This document shows positions 8,263 to 16,666 of a DNA stretch of 64,000 nt, piece after piece. Source of the stretch: Gammaproteobacteria bacterium (GTDB lineage Bacteria > Pseudomonadota > Gammaproteobacteria > DSM-16500). The stretch's first letter is position 1, and every line of letters starts with the position of its first letter. Both the position numbers and the translations under genes were made by a program. The DNA lies in contig JAJPGW010000010.1 of the NCBI GenBank assembly GCA_021325575.1, positions 248,001 through 312,000 on the forward strand. Direction: 5' to 3'. Below the pieces are notes generated by a model, which was not told where the DNA came from, did no database searches, and saw nothing but the letters and a program-made list of their open reading frames with translations.

Positions 8263-10848
8263 TTAAAAATCTCTTCCAAAATTGTTTTGATAGCCCGAAA
8301 TACTGTTGCTAAGCAAGAGGCTGGGATCTCCGCCTGTGACGGGTATGCTCCCCAATCCTTTTAATGCAAACTGCAGATAGAATTGGGTGTTATATTGAAA
8401 AGTATTATTAGGTGTTAGATTTGTAAACGCCCGACCTGCGACAATACGCATTGCCCAACAACAAGTGTCGTATTGTAAACCATATAGAAGGTTCTGAAAA
8501 TGGTTATGGTTCCAATTCTGGGTCCAGCGGCCATAGACCCCCCAGTCACGGAACAGCGGCCAATTAAACGATAAATCGGTCTGAGACATATTGCTAGCGC
8601 TACTATCAGGGTCTTCTGTTGGGAAAATATCTCCTTTGCGAACAAAGTTATAGCCCATGTTGACTATTTTTTTGCCATCACCTGGGGGCTGATAGTGAAA
8701 TTCAATACTTTGATTATTCAAATTATTTTGTTGAACATCCCAGATCGTATTGCCAACCACGGTCCAATCTTGATTAACGGCATAGGATAATAGCGCTGTA
8801 ATGGGTGATTTATTTTGTAAATTGTCTGGATTGCCGGGGACGTCGGTAGGCATAGAGCATAAGGGGTCGCTCGCATCCGAGCAAAGGGTGACTTTTCGAT
8901 CTGTAAAATAATAAATTTGCCCGATGGCAACTTTGGCTTTTTCAGTGCCTGTTTCTGGATTGAGAAAACGAGACGCGACCCCTAAAGTCACGCGATTCGC
9001 ATCATTGATTCGATCGATACCGCTAAATCGGTTATATAAAAATAACTGATCATAGGTCAGCGTATTCACAGTCGTATCAAAAATGGGAATGTCATTCTGA
9101 TTACGAAAAGGGATATAAACATAATAAAGTTGCGGTTCCAAGGTTTGTCGAAACGCGTGATTAAAAATATTCACATTGCGGTCAAAATACATGCTCGAAT
9201 TCACATCGAAAATCGGCATGGTTCGATTGATGATATTGGGGGTCGGATCCATCACATTGCCCAGTTCATATTTGGTCATGGCAAATTGCAATCGAGGCGT
9301 GACCGTCAAAAAATTCCAGTTAAAAGGATATGCAACACCGGGTTGTAAATGCAGACGATTGCCTATCGGTTGTTTGGTATCAATCCCTGGATTGTTACGA
9401 ATATCAAAATGGGTGAGATCGCTATAAACGAGATAATCCAATCCGCCAAGGCTATTCGGATAATCGCCATCTAACACGACATCGGGCAATCGCATATACT
9501 GATTTTCAAATAAAATCGTTTCATCGACAGGATGCATGGTTTGGTAAGCTTGAACTCGACTGGTGATTAACCAGTTGGGTCCCTTATAATCCAGTTCACC
9601 TTGCTGGAGCAGTTGGTTTTCTGTGACTTGATTTAAATTATTGTTAAAATCCCGCAGATAATAATCATCGCTCACCCAGTTGAAATCAACGCTGTCCGTC
9701 CAATTATCATTAAAACGAGAATGACTGACCCAATTGACTGAAGAGCGCGTCGTGCTGTCATTTTGCAAGGTGCGCAATTCACTTTGCACAATCGGTGAAG
9801 GACTGGATCCCAATTGCGCTTGTTGCTGCTGTTGAAATTCTTTGAATGCTCGATCACCCGGTAAAACTTCAACATTAAAATTGCCTGAACTAATGGGAGT
9901 GAGATAGCGGAACAAATCTGCAATTTGCACGCCGCGTTTACTCAAAAAAGCAGGCGTAATGGTCGTATCATAATTGGGTGCTAGGTTCCAATAAAATGGC
10001 GCAGAAAAATAAGGGCCCGAACGACTGCTACTGCCTGCTGTTGGCCAGAGAAAACCTGTTTTGCGTCGTGAATCAATGGGAAAATTAATATAAGGCGTGT
10101 AAAAAACGGGAACGCCCCGAACTAACAATCGCGCATTGGTGGCTGTGCCGCGTCCCGTATTTTCATCTAATACGATGTGGCTTGCGCGTACACGCCAGCT
10201 CGTGCAAGTCGGTGCACAAGTCGTATAGCTTGCGTCAAAAAATTCATAAATTTTTTGTTGCTCTTGATTAAAATCTTCTGCGCGTCCCCAAGCGCTCAGC
10301 TGATAAATTTCGTGAGGTTGTTCTAATTGTTCGCGCGTGTAAGTCATTTTTTTATATTTGCTGTCAGCATAAATGGTTGTGCGATACAAAATGTCATGCA
10401 ATGATTGTGCTTTCGTCTGCAAATTAAATCGTCCGTGATTGGCGACAATCAAACTATTGGGCTCACGTAACGTGACATTTTGTAATAATTCAATGGCGCT
10501 GAGTTTTCCGGTGGTCGGATCTCGATACACATAGGCTTTATTCGCGATGACTTGCTGACCAAAACGTGAGATGGTCACTTTGCCTTGTCCAACCGATGTC
10601 CCGTGTTGCGCGAATAAAAATTGATCACTGGTGATTTCAATGACATTAGGATTGGTTGGGCTCGTCGGTTGCAAAAAAGGCGCTTCTTGATAATAACCAC
10701 CGCACCGGCCTTGGTTAGTTTGTATCCAACCTAATTGTTTGATGACATCGTCTTCGCTGACTGAACAGTATTGAAATCCTGATGCTTTAAACGAAAATAG
10801 CACCAGCAAAATACAAAAAACAGCCTGGGAAGTGAGTCTAAAACGCAT
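8263..10848 (-). CDS. lptD: LPS-assembly outer membrane protein LptD
   Basis: Outer-membrane barrel that, with LptE, places LPS in the outer leaflet. The signal peptide ends around KASGFQYC. Residues about 65-210 form the OstA/LptA-like jellyroll (QFLFAQHGTSVGQGKVTISRF, AYVYRDPTTGKLSAIELLQNV). The rest is a large beta-barrel domain with conserved RVSHIVLDENTGRG-like, PYINFPIDSRRKTGFLWP and C-terminal ALKGLGS segments. Cysteines occur at the N-terminus (YCSV, GRCGG) and as a Cys-Cys pair in YDTCCWAMRI, fitting the interdomain disulfides of the family. At 861 residues it has usual length. First gene of the lptD-surA-pdxA operon, divergent from amgK. Confidence 0.97.
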   Translation of the reverse strand: MRFRLTSQAVFCILLVLFSFKASGFQYCSVSEDDVIKQLGWIQTNQGRCGGYYQEAPFLQPTSPTNPNVIEITSDQFLFAQHGTSVGQGKVTISRFGQQVIANKAYVYRDPTTGKLSAIELLQNVTLREPNSLIVANHGRFNLQTKAQSLHDILYRTTIYADSKYKKMTYTREQLEQPHEIYQLSAWGRAEDFNQEQQKIYEFFDASYTTCAPTCTSWRVRASHIVLDENTGRGTATNARLLVRGVPVFYTPYINFPIDSRRKTGFLWPTAGSSSRSGPYFSAPFYWNLAPNYDTTITPAFLSKRGVQIADLFRYLTPISSGNFNVEVLPGDRAFKEFQQQQQAQLGSSPSPIVQSELRTLQNDSTTRSSVNWVSHSRFNDNWTDSVDFNWVSDDYYLRDFNNNLNQVTENQLLQQGELDYKGPNWLITSRVQAYQTMHPVDETILFENQYMRLPDVVLDGDYPNSLGGLDYLVYSDLTHFDIRNNPGIDTKQPIGNRLHLQPGVAYPFNWNFLTVTPRLQFAMTKYELGNVMDPTPNIINRTMPIFDVNSSMYFDRNVNIFNHAFRQTLEPQLYYVYIPFRNQNDIPIFDTTVNTLTYDQLFLYNRFSGIDRINDANRVTLGVASRFLNPETGTEKAKVAIGQIYYFTDRKVTLCSDASDPLCSMPTDVPGNPDNLQNKSPITALLSYAVNQDWTVVGNTIWDVQQNNLNNQSIEFHYQPPGDGKKIVNMGYNFVRKGDIFPTEDPDSSASNMSQTDLSFNWPLFRDWGVYGRWTQNWNHNHFQNLLYGLQYDTCCWAMRIVAGRAFTNLTPNNTFQYNTQFYLQFALKGLGSIPVTGGDPSLLLSNSISGYQNNFGRDF

Positions 10849-10933
10849 GATGCGGAGAAACCTACTTTAAAAACCCCCAGTGTAACAAATATGGATGTTG
10901 CTCCCAACCCATTTTGCTTTAAAATCGCTGAAT

Positions 10934-11902
10934 ATGAACACTCGATTCAATGAACTGACAAGCTGGATTCGCGAACAATTTTCACGGTTCGAACTCGCGC
11001 CTTTGCCTGCGGATGCAAGCTTTCGGCGGTATTATCGGGTTACGCTGCCCGAAATTTCCTATATCGTGATGGATGCGCCGCCTTCGACGGAAAATTGTCG
11101 GCCTTTTGTGGCCATCAGCCAGGCGCTGCGCGAATTAAAATTACATTCGCCTGAAATCATTGCAAGTGATCTTGCAAAGGGTTTTTTATTATTAAGTGAT
11201 TTTGGTGATGAGCTTTATCTCACCGCGTTAAATGAAAAAAATGCTGAAGCATTATATCGTCGCGCATTAGATTCGCTCGCTATTTTACAAGCCTGTCGCA
11301 ATGTGCGCGAATGGAATATTCCCCTTTTTACCGAAGAATTTATGCGTCAAGAATTGGAATTATTCAAAGAATGGTTTTTGCGAAAACATCTCAATTTTCA
11401 GTTTCAGGATTCAGAAAAAAAATTAAATACTTGTTTTGATTTTTTAGCGAATGTTTCTGCATCACAACCCCGAGTTTTTATGCACCGCGATTTTCATTCA
11501 GCGAATTTAATGGTGTTGCCAGAAGAAAAAGTCGGGATCCTGGATTTTCAGGATGCTTTTTTTGGGCCGGTGACTTACGATTTGGTTTCTCTGTTACGGG
11601 ATTGTTATATCAGTTGGCCGGACTCATTAGTCAGAAAGCTAGTGTTAGATTATCAGCAAAAAATTGCATTACCAACTGTTTCTCCCGATGAATTTTTGCG
11701 TTGGTTTGATTTGATGGGATTGCAACGTCACATGAAAGCGTTATTAACTTTTTCACGTAAATGGCATCGCGATCAAAATGCCAATTATCTGCAGCATATT
11801 CCGCGCACGCTCGCTTATATTGCAGCAGTCAGTGAACGTTATCCCGAATGTAAAATTATTCATGAATCAAGCAAAGAATGGGTGAACTTATGCGCGCGAT
11901 GA
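10934..11902 (+). CDS. amgK: N-acetylmuramate/N-acetylglucosamine kinase AmgK
   Basis: Phosphorylates MurNAc at C1 in the cell-wall recycling route known from Pseudomonas, which bypasses de novo UDP-MurNAc synthesis. The protein has an aminoglycoside-phosphotransferase fold: DASFRRYYRV near the N-terminus, YIVMDAPP, the catalytic loop VFMHRDFHSANLMV (HRD...N), and the metal-binding ILDFQDAFFGP. I chose the ATG at 10934 (322 residues); the earlier TTG frame adds 13 unsupported residues. A TTGCTC/TAAAAT promoter-like pair precedes it. The end overlaps murU by 13 bases, and the kinase-uridylyltransferase pairing strongly supports the assignment. Confidence 0.92.
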   Translation: MNTRFNELTSWIREQFSRFELAPLPADASFRRYYRVTLPEISYIVMDAPPSTENCRPFVAISQALRELKLHSPEIIASDLAKGFLLLSDFGDELYLTALNEKNAEALYRRALDSLAILQACRNVREWNIPLFTEEFMRQELELFKEWFLRKHLNFQFQDSEKKLNTCFDFLANVSASQPRVFMHRDFHSANLMVLPEEKVGILDFQDAFFGPVTYDLVSLLRDCYISWPDSLVRKLVLDYQQKIALPTVSPDEFLRWFDLMGLQRHMKALLTFSRKWHRDQNANYLQHIPRTLAYIAAVSERYPECKIIHESSKEWVNLCAR

Positions 11903-12546
11903 TTTTAGCGGCAGGCCGTGGCGCCAGAATGGGGGCGCTCACCGAAAATACGCCAAAACCATTATTGCGAGTGAGAGATCGTTATCTCATCGAATATTCC
12001 ATTGGTGCGTTACAAAAAATAGGGATCACAGAAATTGTCATCAATGTTTCTTATCTCGCAGAGCAAATTAAATCGGCGTTAGGTGATGGCAAGCGTTATG
12101 GTGTCGATATTTATTATTCAGAAGAAAAAGAACCCTTAGAAACGGGCGGCGGTGTGTTTCAAGCGTTGCCGCTTTTGGGGGATGATCCTTTTATTATTTT
12201 AAGCAGCGATGTCATCACGGATTTTCCGTTGAACACCTTGCCAAAAGAACCTAAATCACTTGCGCATCTCGTTGTAGTTGATAATCCGCATTATCATCCG
12301 ACAGGCGATTTTTGTCTTGAAAATGAAAAAATTTTTTGTTGCACCGGTAAAACATTTACTTTCAGTAATATTGGCGTCTATCGAAAAGAATTATTTGCAA
12401 ATTGTCAGCCGGGCCATTTTCGTTTAGGCAATCTATTAAAACAATACGCCGCCGACGATAAAATCACCGGCGAACATTATCGGGGAGTTTGGCATAATCT
12501 TGGAACACCGGATGATCTTATCGCACTGCGTGATATCCTGATTTAA
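11890..12546 (+). CDS. murU: N-acetylmuramate alpha-1-phosphate uridylyltransferase MurU
   Basis: Makes UDP-MurNAc from MurNAc-1-phosphate and UTP, the step after AmgK in peptidoglycan recycling. A 218-residue nucleotidyltransferase: AMILAAGRGARMGALTENTPKPLL is the nucleotide-binding N-terminus with G-x-G-x-R, and FIILSSDVITDFPL contains the metal-binding aspartate. YYSEEKEPLETGGGV and the C-terminal NLGTPDDL are typical of MurU/RmlA-like enzymes. Start at ATG 11890 (MRAMILAAG) rather than 11878, by family alignment. It overlaps amgK at the 5' end and runs 29 bases into the 3' end of cfa on the other strand. Confidence 0.92.
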   Translation: MRAMILAAGRGARMGALTENTPKPLLRVRDRYLIEYSIGALQKIGITEIVINVSYLAEQIKSALGDGKRYGVDIYYSEEKEPLETGGGVFQALPLLGDDPFIILSSDVITDFPLNTLPKEPKSLAHLVVVDNPHYHPTGDFCLENEKIFCCTGKTFTFSNIGVYRKELFANCQPGHFRLGNLLKQYAADDKITGEHYRGVWHNLGTPDDLIALRDILI

Positions 12547-13636
12547 TTCCCTTTTTCGAAAACACAATTTGCCAAAGCTGCATATCACGCGCTCTGAAAG
12601 AACCCGCGCTCGATAATAAATAATACGTCCACATACGATAAAAACGATCGTCGTAAATATTTTTTAATTTGTCCCAATTGTTATTAAAATTCTGATACCA
12701 AGCAAGTAATGTTTTATCGTAATCCGCGCCAAAATTATGCCAATCTTCCATCACAAATAATCCATTTGCGGCGCGACCAATTTGTTCGATTGAAGGTAAA
12801 CCGCCGTGTGGGAAAATATATTTTGAAGTCCAGGCATTGGTTTGAAAATAAGTGAGATTGGATCCGATGGTATGCAGTAAAAATAATCCTTCGTCTTTTA
12901 AACAACGTCGCACGATTTCAAGATAAGTGCGATGATTTAAATGTCCCACATGTTCAAACATGCCGAGTGAGGCAATCGCATCAAATTGTTCGTTGACATC
13001 GCGATAATCCTGAAAACGGATTTCGACAGGAAGACCCGCGCAATTTTCTCGAGCATAATCCACTTGTTGTTGAGAAATAGTAACGCCGACGACTTCGACG
13101 CCGTAATTCACAGCGGCATATTTGGCAAGCGCGCCCCAACCGCAACCAATATCCAGCATGCGCATGCCGGGTTTTAACATGAGTTTTCGGCAGACTAAAT
13201 CCAGTTTTGCTAATTGCGCTTGATCGAGATCATTCGCATTTTTCCAATAACCACAAGTGTAATTTAAGCGCGTGTCGAGCATCGCTTGAAAAAGTGTATT
13301 GCCTAAATCATAATGTTTTTTGCCCACTTCTAGCGCGCGTTTTTTTGTCTGGAAATTAAAAATTTTCGCTAAAAAATAATTGAGTAGCAGATTTTTATTA
13401 ATTTTAATTTTCTTTTCTAATTCAGAGTGGATAACGCGATGAAAAAAATCATCGAGCGCAACACAATCCCACCAACGTTCCATATACGATTCCCCTAAAC
13501 CCAAAGGCCCCTCGTGTACGACTCGTTTAAAAAAATTGGGATTATGAATTTGGATGTCCCAAGGCTGATTTCCATTGATTGTAATGCCGGCATTCTGTAA
13601 TAATAGGCTGGTTTGTTTCGCAATTCTGCTATTCAT
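12518..13636 (-). CDS. cfa: cyclopropane-fatty-acyl-phospholipid synthase
   Basis: Uses S-adenosylmethionine to methylenate cis double bonds of membrane phospholipid acyl chains. A 372-residue protein with the family's N-terminal lipid-interaction part (RVVHEGPLGLGESYMERWWDC), the SAM motif MRMLDIGCGWGALAKYAA near residue 158, NYGVEVVGVTISQQQ, FDAIASLGMFEHVG, and YIFPHGGLPS in the C-terminal part. All are diagnostic of Cfa. Its 3' end overlaps that of murU tail to tail, so the two genes share 29 bases of coding sequence. It is divergent from comM with an 82-base spacer. Confidence 0.96.
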   Translation of the reverse strand: MNSRIAKQTSLLLQNAGITINGNQPWDIQIHNPNFFKRVVHEGPLGLGESYMERWWDCVALDDFFHRVIHSELEKKIKINKNLLLNYFLAKIFNFQTKKRALEVGKKHYDLGNTLFQAMLDTRLNYTCGYWKNANDLDQAQLAKLDLVCRKLMLKPGMRMLDIGCGWGALAKYAAVNYGVEVVGVTISQQQVDYARENCAGLPVEIRFQDYRDVNEQFDAIASLGMFEHVGHLNHRTYLEIVRRCLKDEGLFLLHTIGSNLTYFQTNAWTSKYIFPHGGLPSIEQIGRAANGLFVMEDWHNFGADYDKTLLAWYQNFNNNWDKLKNIYDDRFYRMWTYYLLSSAGSFRARDMQLWQIVFSKKGIKSGYHAVR

Positions 13637-13718
13637 CGATTCCTCTCCGAAATCTTATTACTTTCAGACTAAAAATTAGCACATCGAAAAGCAAGTTTTT
13701 TATTATTAAGGAAAACAC

Positions 13719-15233
13719 ATGACGCTAGCCATTGTATATACTCGCGCCAATTCAGGTATTTCAGCTCCATTAGTGACCGTTGAGGTGCATCTTTCGCGTG
13801 GACTCCCCGGTTTAAGCATTGTGGGGCTCGCTGAGACCGCCGTCAAAGAAAGTAAAGACAGAGTGCGCAGCGCCCTGATGAATACCGCGCTCGAATTTCC
13901 GCGACAGCGAATTACGGTCAGTTTAGCGCCCGCCGATTTACCGAAAGAGGGCGGTCGTTTTGATTTGCCGATTGCAATTGGAATACTCGCAGCATCAGGA
14001 CAATTATCACCGGAAAAAATTTTAGAGTATGAATTTTCAGGCGAACTCGCATTGTCAGGTGAGTTGCGAGGCGTTTCAGGTGTATTGCCGATGGTCATCA
14101 ATGGGCGTCACACCAAAAGGCATTTGATTATTCCCCGCGCGAATGCGATGGAAGCTGCATTAGTGAAAGATGCAACGGTTTTTTCCGCAAATCATATTCT
14201 GGAAGTGTGCGCCCATTTAAAGGGAAATGAAAAATTACCGCGATCTGAATTACAAACCCTCACAACAGATACACTTTCGATTCCCGATTTAAGCGATGTG
14301 CGTGGACAACCGCATGCCAAACGCGCTCTCGAAATTGCAGCGGCTGGTAAACACAGTTTATTGTTTATTGGTCCACCTGGAACGGGCAAAACCATGTTAG
14401 CAAGTCGTTTGCCTGGAATTTTACCCTCACTTACTGAAGATCAAGCACTGCAAGCTGCTGCCATTGCATCCGTCAGTGGCAATGGATTGAATTATAAAAA
14501 ATGGCAGCAATTACCTTTTCGTTCACCGCATCATACCAGTTCGAGCATTGCGTTAGTCGGTGGTGGACGTCCGCCGCGTCCGGGAGAAATTTCACTCGCG
14601 CATCAGGGCGTCCTTTTTCTCGATGAACTACCCGAATTTAGCCGACATGTGTTGGAAAGTTTGCGTGAGCCGCTTGAGTCAGGACAAATCACCATTTCAC
14701 GCGCAGCATTCCAGACTATTTTTCCCGCGGCTTTTCAATTAGTCGCCGCGATGAATCCCTGTCCTTGCGGTTTTTCTGGCAGCATAAAAAATAATTGCCG
14801 CTGCACGGAGGATCAAGTGCGACGATATTTAGGCAAATTATCCGGACCTTTTTTGGATAGAATTGATATGCATGTTGATGTGCCCTATCTGCCGCCCGGT
14901 TTATTAACAAAAACAGCTGAGCATCCCGAATCCAGTGACATCGTCAAAAAGAGAGTGCTCGCCGCGCGCGATCGTCAATGGCAACGTCAAAAAAAATGTA
15001 ACTCAGAATTATCGTCCCGAGAAATCGCCGAATTTTGTGCTTTGCAAAAATCAGAACAAGAATTATTGGATCAGGTGATGGAAAAATTTAATTTTTCTGG
15101 ACGGGTGTTTCATCGTATTCTAAAGTTAGCTCGTACACTTGCCGATTTAAGCGAGAGTGATCGGATTACAGTCTCTCACTTAAGTGAGGTGTTGACTTAT
15201 CGCTGTCTAGATAGGTTAAAATTAAACAGCTAG
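13719..15233 (+). CDS. comM: YifB/ComM-family AAA+ ATPase (Mg chelatase-like)
   Basis: Hexameric helicase that promotes branch migration during natural transformation in species where it has been studied. 504 residues: an N-terminal LonC-like domain (NSGISAPLVTVEVHLSRGLPGLSIVGLA), then the Mg-chelatase AAA core with Walker A FIGPPGTGKTMLASRLPG (about residue 215), PFRSPHHTSSSIALVGGG, Walker B GVLFLDELPEF, zinc-type cysteines in NPCPCGFSG and CRC, and a C-terminal Mg-chelatase subdomain ending SHLSEVLTYRCLDR. Its presence next to a pil-type fusion elsewhere in the window hints at retained DNA-uptake functions, though competence itself is not shown. Confidence 0.95.
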   Translation: MTLAIVYTRANSGISAPLVTVEVHLSRGLPGLSIVGLAETAVKESKDRVRSALMNTALEFPRQRITVSLAPADLPKEGGRFDLPIAIGILAASGQLSPEKILEYEFSGELALSGELRGVSGVLPMVINGRHTKRHLIIPRANAMEAALVKDATVFSANHILEVCAHLKGNEKLPRSELQTLTTDTLSIPDLSDVRGQPHAKRALEIAAAGKHSLLFIGPPGTGKTMLASRLPGILPSLTEDQALQAAAIASVSGNGLNYKKWQQLPFRSPHHTSSSIALVGGGRPPRPGEISLAHQGVLFLDELPEFSRHVLESLREPLESGQITISRAAFQTIFPAAFQLVAAMNPCPCGFSGSIKNNCRCTEDQVRRYLGKLSGPFLDRIDMHVDVPYLPPGLLTKTAEHPESSDIVKKRVLAARDRQWQRQKKCNSELSSREIAEFCALQKSEQELLDQVMEKFNFSGRVFHRILKLARTLADLSESDRITVSHLSEVLTYRCLDRLKLNS

Positions 15234-15316
15234 ATTAAGCATGCTTATTTATTGATCAATATGGCTAGCGTCATAAAAGTTATAATATTCATATAACAGG
15301 ATGAGGATGTGAGTTC

Positions 15317-15718
15317 ATGCCCATTAATTTTTACCCCCATGATGAAGATCTGGTGGCAGGGTCAATCCTTGAACGATTGGAATTGCTGACGGAAGCGGCT
15401 GAGCGTTATAAAGCTGTGGTGCTGGATAAAGGGACGACTGCGGTATCAGCCGATACCAATGGTGAAAAAAAACGGATTGCGCCACGAGATATTACATCGG
15501 CTTATAATTGGGGTGGGCTTGCAAAAATCTTACGCGAAATTCGCGAACTACCAGAAGTCACCGCCGCAAACAAAACGGCCAAAGCGGACCAGCTGACAAA
15601 ATTGGCTGACGTATACGAAGTATTGCGCGGTGCGAAAATGCCAAAGCTGGAAGCGGTTCGTTTGGCATTGATTAATGAAGCGAATCAGCTGCGATCCAGT
15701 GCCTCTCAAGTGGCGTGA
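15317..15718 (+). CDS. hypothetical protein (133 residues)
   Basis: Not recognised. It starts at an ATG preceded by a TATAAT box at 15281-15286, with a weak AGGATGAGG ribosome-binding stretch upstream. The protein is acidic-to-neutral and mainly helical, with YHPHDEDLVAG-like front, a central RDITSAYNWGGLAKILREIRELPEV segment, and a C-terminal helix LEAVRLALINEANQLRSSASQVA. It has no signal peptide, membrane segment or catalytic motif that I can see. It is a single-gene unit convergent with rpoH, whose 3' end is 17 bases away. Codon use resembles the neighbours, so it is probably a real lineage-specific gene. Confidence 0.7.
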   Translation: MPINFYPHDEDLVAGSILERLELLTEAAERYKAVVLDKGTTAVSADTNGEKKRIAPRDITSAYNWGGLAKILREIRELPEVTAANKTAKADQLTKLADVYEVLRGAKMPKLEAVRLALINEANQLRSSASQVA

Positions 15719-15735
15719 CCAAGAATTAAAAAAAA

Positions 15736-16596
15736 TTAAATTAGGACGCTTTTTAATTTTTCCATCGCAAGTTTTTCCAACTGACGAATCCTTTCAGCAG
15801 AAACTTGATATTTATCGGCGAGTTCTTGCAGCGTATTTTTTTCTTCATCCAACCAACGAGCGCGAAGAATATCCTGACTGCGTTCATCTAATTGGCTAAG
15901 CGCGTGATGAAGATCAGCGCCCGATTGTTCCAGCCAATTGCTATTTTCAAGATGCTCTGCAGGATTATAGCGATTATCTGCGAGAAAATGCGCAGGAATC
16001 AGCGCATGGTGATCTTCATCGTGGTCTTCCTCATGACCATCAAATGACGCATCGCTCGAATTCATCCGCATTTCCATTTCACGCACGACTTCGGGTTTAA
16101 CGCCTAAGTCTTTGGCAACTTCATTCATTTCTTCTTGAGTAAACCAGCCCAATCGTTTTTTTGCGCTGCGTAAGTTAAAAAATAATTTGCGCTGCGCTTT
16201 GGTCGTGGCCACTTTTACAATGCGCCAATTTTTCAGAATAAATTCGTGCATCTCCGATTTGATCCAATGGACCGCAAAAGTAACGAGCCGTACGCCAACT
16301 TCCGGATTAAACCGTTTAACGGCTTTCATGAGACCAATATTGCCTTCCTGAATTAAATCATTTAAGGGCAAGCCGTAACCTAAGTAACCGCGAGCCACGC
16401 GCACTACATAACGGGCATGGGACAAAACCAATTGGCGAGCGGCATCTAAATCATTATTTTTCTGCAGGCGGGTCGCCAGTTCGATTTCTTCGGCTTGAGA
16501 CAGCATGGGAATCTGGTTCACATAGCTAATATAAGCCTCAAGGCTATTAATAGGCAGATTAATATTAAGGGTGGTTTGCAGGCTAGTATTGGTCAT
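15736..16596 (-). CDS. rpoH: RNA polymerase heat-shock sigma factor sigma-32
   Basis: Directs RNA polymerase to heat-shock promoters. At 286 residues it is a normal RpoH. Seen: region 1.2-2.1 [30 protein letters not shown], region 2.2-2.4 [19 protein letters not shown] ... [16 protein letters not shown], the RpoH box QRKLFFNLR, and a region 4 helix-turn-helix [29 protein letters not shown] with AAAAAGG seven bases upstream. A CIRCE inverted repeat overlaps the -35 of a sigma-70-type promoter just upstream, which suggests HrcA repression. It is convergent with the unknown gene at 15317. Confidence 0.97.
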   Translation of the reverse strand: MTNTSLQTTLNINLPINSLEAYISYVNQIPMLSQAEEIELATRLQKNNDLDAARQLVLSHARYVVRVARGYLGYGLPLNDLIQEGNIGLMKAVKRFNPEVGVRLVTFAVHWIKSEMHEFILKNWRIVKVATTKAQRKLFFNLRSAKKRLGWFTQEEMNEVAKDLGVKPEVVREMEMRMNSSDASFDGHEEDHDEDHHALIPAHFLADNRYNPAEHLENSNWLEQSGADLHHALSQLDERSQDILRARWLDEEKNTLQELADKYQVSAERIRQLEKLAMEKLKSVLI

Positions 16597-16622
16597 TGGG
16601 CTACCTTTTTATAAGTTTTATT

Positions 16623-16651
16623 ATTCTATAAGAATATTCTAGCACTCTCAA
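16623..16651 (-). promoter_or_regulatory. rpoH sigma-70-type promoter
   Basis: Read on the minus strand, TTGAGA (16651-16646) and TAGAAT (16628-16623) are separated by exactly 17 bases. The expected start site near 16616 leaves a 5' leader of about 20 bases containing AAAAAGG. The -35 hexamer lies inside the CIRCE palindrome. Confidence 0.6.
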
Positions 16652-16665
16652 TAGGAGAGTGCTAA
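16639..16665 (-). promoter_or_regulatory. CIRCE operator (HrcA site) of rpoH
   Basis: The plus strand reads CTAGCACTC, nine bases, GAGTGCTAA. This matches the CIRCE consensus TTAGCACTC-N9-GAGTGCTAA at 17 of 18 arm positions. HrcA repressors bind CIRCE, classically at groE and dnaK operons. Here it covers the -35 of the rpoH promoter and ends one base before the stop codon of the upstream gene. The arms extend to a 10-bp stem (TAGCACTCTC), so a transcript hairpin is a second possible role. Confidence 0.8.
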
Positions 16666-16666
16666 C

